Assembly: GCA_938004375.1 (NCBI GenBank)
Contig: CALKWH010000164.1
Span: 1-10,360 of the forward strand
From: an uncultured Pseudomonadota bacterium
GTDB lineage: Bacteria > Myxococcota_A > Polyangia > HGW-17
Direction: 5' to 3'
DNA: 10,360 nt
This document shows positions 7,055-10,360 of the stretch, piece after piece (position 1 is the first letter of the stretch; every line of letters begins with the position of its first letter). Both the position numbers and the translations under genes were made by a program. Under the pieces are notes generated by a model. That model had not been told where the DNA came from. It searched no databases and worked only from the letters and a program-made list of their open reading frames with translations.

Positions 7055-7071
7055 GGCGTCCGCCCGACGCC
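7055..7071 (+). other. Intercistronic GC hairpin
   Basis: GGCGTC (7055-7060) pairs perfectly with GACGCC (7066-7071) around a 5-base loop, six bases after the stop of the secreted-protein gene. There is no T-run after it, so it may be a weak attenuator or an mRNA 3'-end stabiliser within the operon rather than a full terminator. Confidence 0.3.
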
Positions 7072-7101
7072 ATCCCCCATCCCTTCCACGGAGCGCCAAG
7101 C

Positions 7102-8034
7102 ATGAAAGACGACCTGAGCCCGGGCATGAAATCCCTGATCAACGCGGCGGCCACCTACGTCGTGCCGCCGGTCACCTGGTACCGCTACGGCCGGCTGCTG
7201 CTGGGGCTCGACCCGCAGCGGCCCGACGCCGGCTTCCACCCCGAGCTGCGCGACCCGGAGTTCATCCGGGAGATGGACCGCGTGGTGATGCCCCTGGCGC
7301 GCCAATACTTCCGGCTCGAGGTGACGGGGCAGGAGCACGTGCCCCGCACGGGCGCAGCGCTGCTCGTGGGCAACCACAACGGCGGGCTGCAGCCGGTGGA
7401 TTCGTTCCTGACCTGCGGCGCCATCGTCGAGGACCAGGGTGCCGAGCGGGCCGTGTTCGGCCTGGGGCACGACTACCTGTTCCGGGAGCCGTCGCTCGCG
7501 GACTTCCTGCACCGCGTGGGCGGCCTGCGGGCCCACCCCGACGCCGCCCGCCTGGGGCTCGACGCCGGAGGCCTGGTGCTGGTGTATCCTGGCGGTGACG
7601 TGGACACGTTCCGGCCGTTCACCGAGCGCAACCGCATCTGCTTCGGCCAGCGCAAGGGCTTCATCAAGATCGCCCTGCGCGCGGGCGTGCCCATCGTGCC
7701 GGTGGTGTCCGTGGGCGCCCACGAGGCGTGGCTGGTGCTCACCCGGGGCGAGAAGATCGCCGCCGCGCTGGACTTCCAGCGCCGGCTGCGCACCGAGGTG
7801 TTTCCCATCGCCCTGGCGCTGCCGTTGGGCCTGACCTCGGGCTTTTTACCGTACCTGCCGCTGCCAGCGAAGATGGACATCCGCTTTTTGCCGCCGATCC
7901 GTTGGAAGAAGCTCAAGCCCAAGCACGCCGAGGACGAGGCCGTGCTGCAGCGCTGCTACGACGAGGTCGTGGGCGCGATGCAGACCGCCATGGATGAGAT
8001 GGTGTCAAAGCGCAAATATCCGGTGATCGGGTAG
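7102..8034 (+). CDS. Lysophospholipid acyltransferase family protein (MGAT-like)
   Basis: The 310-residue protein should transfer an acyl group to a glycerol- or phospholipid-type acceptor at the membrane. The expected blocks are visible: GNHNGGLQPVD (N91-H92 to D100), the catalytic His/Asp region; YPGGDVDTF (162-170), at the position of the FPEG motif and like the PGG of the MGAT/DGAT2-like branch; FGQRKGFIKIALRAGVPIVPV; and a GAHEA turn. The His-Asp spacing is longer than the textbook HX4D, as in other NH-x-GG members. GGAG at 7090-7093 with an 8-base spacer fixes the ATG. The dehydrogenase follows after 12 bases, so the two are very probably translated from one mRNA. Acceptor and acyl donor are unknown. 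Confidence 0.87.
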   Translation: MKDDLSPGMKSLINAAATYVVPPVTWYRYGRLLLGLDPQRPDAGFHPELRDPEFIREMDRVVMPLARQYFRLEVTGQEHVPRTGAALLVGNHNGGLQPVDSFLTCGAIVEDQGAERAVFGLGHDYLFREPSLADFLHRVGGLRAHPDAARLGLDAGGLVLVYPGGDVDTFRPFTERNRICFGQRKGFIKIALRAGVPIVPVVSVGAHEAWLVLTRGEKIAAALDFQRRLRTEVFPIALALPLGLTSGFLPYLPLPAKMDIRFLPPIRWKKLKPKHAEDEAVLQRCYDEVVGAMQTAMDEMVSKRKYPVIG

Positions 8035-8046
8035 GAGATTTAGCTC

Positions 8047-8775
8047 ATGTCGAACGCACGCATCGAACAACTGAAATCCCAGGGGCGGGCGCTGGTGACC
8101 GGCGCGAGCCGGGGCATCGGCCACGCGGTGGCGACGAAACTGGCGGCGCTGGGCTTTCGCGTGGTCGCCCTGGGGCGGCGCTTCGAGCCCGCGGCCTTCC
8201 CCGGCTGCGGCGACGTCGAGCCGGTGGTGTACGACCTGGCCGAGTGCGAGGGATTTCCCGCGCTGGTGGCCGGCCTGGGCCCGATCTCCGTGCTGATCAA
8301 CAACGCCGGCGTGATGCACCCCAACACCTGGCGCGACTATCCGCAGGAGACCCGGGCGCGCTCGCTCAAGGTGAACCTGGTCGCCCCGGTGGAGCTCATG
8401 CGCCTTCTGGCCCCGGGCATGCTCGCGGCCGGCGGCGGCAGCATCGTCAACGTCGCCTCCATCGCGGGTTACATCGGCCACCCGGACGTGTGGTACGGCG
8501 CCACCAAGGCCGGGCTGCTCAACGCCACCAAGTCCTTCGCGCTCCAGCTGGGCGCAGGCGGCGTCACCGTGAACGCGGTGGCCCCGGGGCCCGTCGAGAC
8601 CGACATGCTCGCGGTCATCCCCCCCGAGCGCCAGGCCATGCTGCGCAACGGCGCCGTCTCCAAGCGCTTCTCCACCGCCGACGAGGTGGCCGAGGCCGTG
8701 CTCTCGATGGCCTTCGGCCCCGTGCAGGTCACCGGCGCCACGCTGGACATCTGCGCGGCCGCCGTCTTGCGCTGA
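8047..8775 (+). CDS. Short-chain dehydrogenase/reductase (FabG-like)
   Basis: The 242-residue length is typical of classical SDRs. The cofactor loop TGASRGIG is at 18-25, NNAG at 85-88, and the catalytic tetrad is N110, S138, Y150 and K154 (YGATK). APGPVETDM (179-187) follows, as in the family. Arg22 and the Arg pair at 44-45 after the second strand favour NADP(H). A likely role is reduction of a 3-oxoacyl or other keto group in lipid metabolism, inferred from the acyltransferase next to it; SDR substrates cannot be read reliably from sequence. Its ribosome site TAGGAG (8032-8037) overlaps the stop of the upstream gene, a sign of coupled translation. Its stop is only 4 bases from the stop of the opposing gene. 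Confidence 0.92.
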   Translation: MSNARIEQLKSQGRALVTGASRGIGHAVATKLAALGFRVVALGRRFEPAAFPGCGDVEPVVYDLAECEGFPALVAGLGPISVLINNAGVMHPNTWRDYPQETRARSLKVNLVAPVELMRLLAPGMLAAGGGSIVNVASIAGYIGHPDVWYGATKAGLLNATKSFALQLGAGGVTVNAVAPGPVETDMLAVIPPERQAMLRNGAVSKRFSTADEVAEAVLSMAFGPVQVTGATLDICAAAVLR

Positions 8776-8779
8776 TATT

Positions 8780-10360
8780 TCAGGGAATGAACAACAGAAA
8801 GGCGTCACTGTCGCCGGTGTTGGGGCGGCCGTTGAGGTCGCCCTCGGTGCCGCCGACGATCCACGCGTGGCCTGAGGCGTCGGCGGCGAGATCATGACCG
8901 TACTCGGCGGAGGTGGAACCCCAGGTGCGGGTCCACTGGTGGACGCCGTCGAGGGAGAAGCCCAGGGCGGTCACGTCCACACTGCCCGCGAGGGGTTGGC
9001 CGTCCAGGGCGCCTTCGGTATAGCCGACCAGGGTCACGAAGCCTGTAGGGGCAGCCACGAGGGCGTTGGCTCCGTCGTCATTGATCGTGCCGCGCTGGCG
9101 GGTCCACTGCCGATCGCCGGTAGCCGAGATCCGGGTGAGGAACAGATCCGCGCCGCCAGCGGCGAGGTTGCCGTCCAACGCGCCGCGGGTCTCGCCGCAG
9201 ACGAAGACGCCTCCCCCCGCGTCCACGGCCACCCCGCTGGCCGCGTCGTCGGCGGAGGTGCCCAAAAACCTTGTCCACGCGGGTTCGCCGGTGGACGCGG
9301 AGACTTTCATGATAAAGGCGTCATTCCCGCCGACGTGGAGCTGGCCGCCGAAGGCGCCCGCCGCATACCCCGCGATATAGAGGTTGCCCAGGCCGTCGAG
9401 GGCCAGCGCGGCCCCCGTGTCGCTCTGCGAGGACCCGTACTGGCGGGTGTGGGTGCGGTTCCCCAGCGCGTCGAAGCGGACCAGGAAGAGGTCGTCCGCG
9501 CCGGCCGACACCTGGCCCGGGAGCGCGCCGGCCACGACGCCGGTGACGTAGACGTTGCCCAGGGTGTCGGTGGTCACCGCGCGGGCCTGGTCGAACCCGC
9601 TGGTCCCCCAGAGGCGGGTCCAGGCCTTGACCCCGTTCTCGCTCCACTTGGTCAGGAAGGCGTCCCGGCCCCCGGCGCCCGTCTGGCCGTCGAAGGCCAG
9701 GGTGGTGGTGCCGGTCGCGTAGACGTTGCCCGAGGAATCCACGGCGAGGCCGCCGATCGAGTCGTCGCCGGTGGCGCCCCAGAGGCGGGTCCACTGGCGC
9801 ACGCCGTAGCGGTTGTACTTCGACAGGAACGCGTCGATGCCCCCAGCGTGAACCTGACCGTCCATGGCCGCCCAGGTGTTGCCGGCGACGTAGACGTTCC
9901 CCTGGAAGTCCACGGCCACCGCGGTCGCGACGTCCGAATCCAGCGTGCCCCAGAGCTCGGTGTTTCGGCAGGTGCCCGCGGTGAGCGCGCAGGCGCCGTC
10001 GCAGGCCCGGGCGCCGAAGAACAGGTCCGTCGCCAGGCAGGTGGCGCCGCCCAGGGCGGTGCCGTCGCACTGCTCGCCGTAGCCGCTCTGGATCACGCCG
10101 TCGCCGCAGAATTCACAGCCCGAGATATCGAACGAGCAGGCGCCGTTGCAGGCCAGCGTGCCGCCATGATGGCCGAGGGACTCGCAGGTCTGGCCGTCGA
10201 GCGCGGCGCCGTCGCAGCTCTCGCCGAAGGCCTCCTGGACCAGGCCGTCGCCGCAGCGGCCGACGGCCTCGCAGGCGGTCTGGTCGAACGAGCAATCGAC
10301 ATCGCAGGTGAGCTGGCCGCCGTGGTAGCCGAGGGACTCGCAGGTCTGGCCGTTCAGGTC
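8780..10360 (-). CDS. Cysteine-repeat / SBBP-propeller protein, N-terminus beyond window
   Basis: The frame is open from the right edge to a TGA at 8780-8782; 526 residues are visible. An apparent GTG start at 10096 lies inside a cysteine repeat (CGDGV), so it is not the true start. The first part holds one partial and two full six-cysteine repeats of the same type as in the gene at 1719. The rest is seven SBBP-type repeats of about 57 residues, reading G-x-x-x-D, AVD-x-x-GNVYV-x-G, G-x-DAFL, QWTR, which should close a seven-blade propeller. The protein ends with blade 7 (DAFLLFIP) and has no sorting tail in view. It is presumably exported, because its cysteine repeats need an oxidising compartment; the signal peptide is out of view. 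Role unknown; adhesion or ligand binding is plausible. Confidence 0.9.
   Translation of the reverse strand, partial: DLNGQTCESLGYHGGQLTCDVDCSFDQTACEAVGRCGDGLVQEAFGESCDGAALDGQTCESLGHHGGTLACNGACSFDISGCEFCGDGVIQSGYGEQCDGTALGGATCLATDLFFGARACDGACALTAGTCRNTELWGTLDSDVATAVAVDFQGNVYVAGNTWAAMDGQVHAGGIDAFLSKYNRYGVRQWTRLWGATGDDSIGGLAVDSSGNVYATGTTTLAFDGQTGAGGRDAFLTKWSENGVKAWTRLWGTSGFDQARAVTTDTLGNVYVTGVVAGALPGQVSAGADDLFLVRFDALGNRTHTRQYGSSQSDTGAALALDGLGNLYIAGYAAGAFGGQLHVGGNDAFIMKVSASTGEPAWTRFLGTSADDAASGVAVDAGGGVFVCGETRGALDGNLAAGGADLFLTRISATGDRQWTRQRGTINDDGANALVAAPTGFVTLVGYTEGALDGQPLAGSVDVTALGFSLDGVHQWTRTWGSTSAEYGHDLAADASGHAWIVGGTEGDLNGRPNTGDSDAFLLFIP
8783..9958 (-). repeat. Seven SBBP beta-propeller repeats
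   Basis: Blades, in protein order, start at 9958, 9784, 9613, 9442, 9268, 9097 and 8926. They are 57-58 residues, the last shortened to 48. Most end in WTR and contain GNVYV-x-G and a GG-x-DAFL motif. Blade 6 is degenerate: VDVTALGF replaces DAFLTKY and the GNVYV strand reads GFVTLV. Unlike the RCC1 blades in the gene at 1719, these are nearly cysteine-free (one Cys, in blade 5). Confidence 0.88.
9962..10360 (-). repeat. Six-cysteine repeats preceding the SBBP propeller
   Basis: Reading along the protein, a partial unit (10360-10256) is followed by full 49-residue units at 10255-10109 and 10108-9962. Unit 2 reads CGDGLVQEAFGESCDG, then GQTCESLG, GGTLAC, CSFD. The unit next to the propeller is divergent, with DLFFGARAC in place of the usual GFYGG-x-L-x-C. 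The array continues beyond the window, so the total copy number is unknown. Confidence 0.88.

Noticed and set aside
6405..7154. Minus-strand frames antisense to the secreted-protein, acyltransferase and SDR genes (also 6979-7722 and 8005-8895)
   Set aside because: Low-complexity Gly/Val/Arg-rich shadows; the sense frames have ribosome sites and recognised motifs or a signal peptide.
10094..10096. GTG at 10096 as the start of the SBBP protein
   Set aside because: It is the Val of CGDGV inside a cysteine repeat, and the reading frame continues with two more repeat units to the window edge.
10093..10302. A 69-codon minus-strand frame overlapping the cysteine repeats
   Set aside because: It is out of frame with the continuous cysteine-repeat coding sequence that runs from the SBBP region to the window edge; its product is Ala/Arg-rich.

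Overview
The window is GC-rich (about 60-75% in most coding stretches) and reads like accessory chromosome from a Myxococcota/Deltaproteobacteria-type bacterium. The main reason is two large proteins built from the six-cysteine 'CGDG...CDG...C' repeats common in secreted proteins of that group, along with lipoprotein signals and repeat-built beta-propellers. The exact taxon cannot be fixed from the sequence. I see no tRNA, rRNA, CRISPR array, insertion sequence, integrase or phage gene.

Layout, left to right. (1) Positions 3-1553 (+) hold the C-terminal 516 residues of a zinc metallopeptidase (HELGH plus a downstream Glu); its start lies outside the window. (2) Positions 1554-1718 are a noticeably AT-richer leader with a hairpin, a 9-bp direct repeat and promoter-like hexamers. 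(3) Positions 1719-5342 (+) encode a 1207-residue putative lipoprotein: 13 six-cysteine repeats, then exactly seven RCC1 blades with a paired cysteine in every blade, then a jelly-roll/MAM-like C-terminal domain. (4) Positions 5371-6243 (-) encode a lipoprotein of the endonuclease/exonuclease/phosphatase (EEP) fold with all catalytic motifs. (5) Positions 6432-8775 (+) are a three-gene, probably co-transcribed block: a small secreted protein of unknown function, an MGAT-like lysophospholipid acyltransferase and an FabG-like short-chain dehydrogenase. (6) Positions 8780-10360 (-) hold the C-terminal part of a second cysteine-repeat protein. Its cysteine repeats lead into exactly seven SBBP-type propeller blades, and its N-terminus lies beyond the right edge.

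The most notable feature is the pair of cysteine-repeat proteins. They use the same rod-like module but carry two unrelated seven-blade propeller heads, RCC1 in one and SBBP in the other. This suggests a modular 'stalk plus interchangeable propeller' design for cell-surface proteins. The metallopeptidase and EEP enzyme fit a cell-envelope or extracellular theme. The acyltransferase and dehydrogenase suggest a lipid-related function. Nothing in the sequence proves that these genes form one system.
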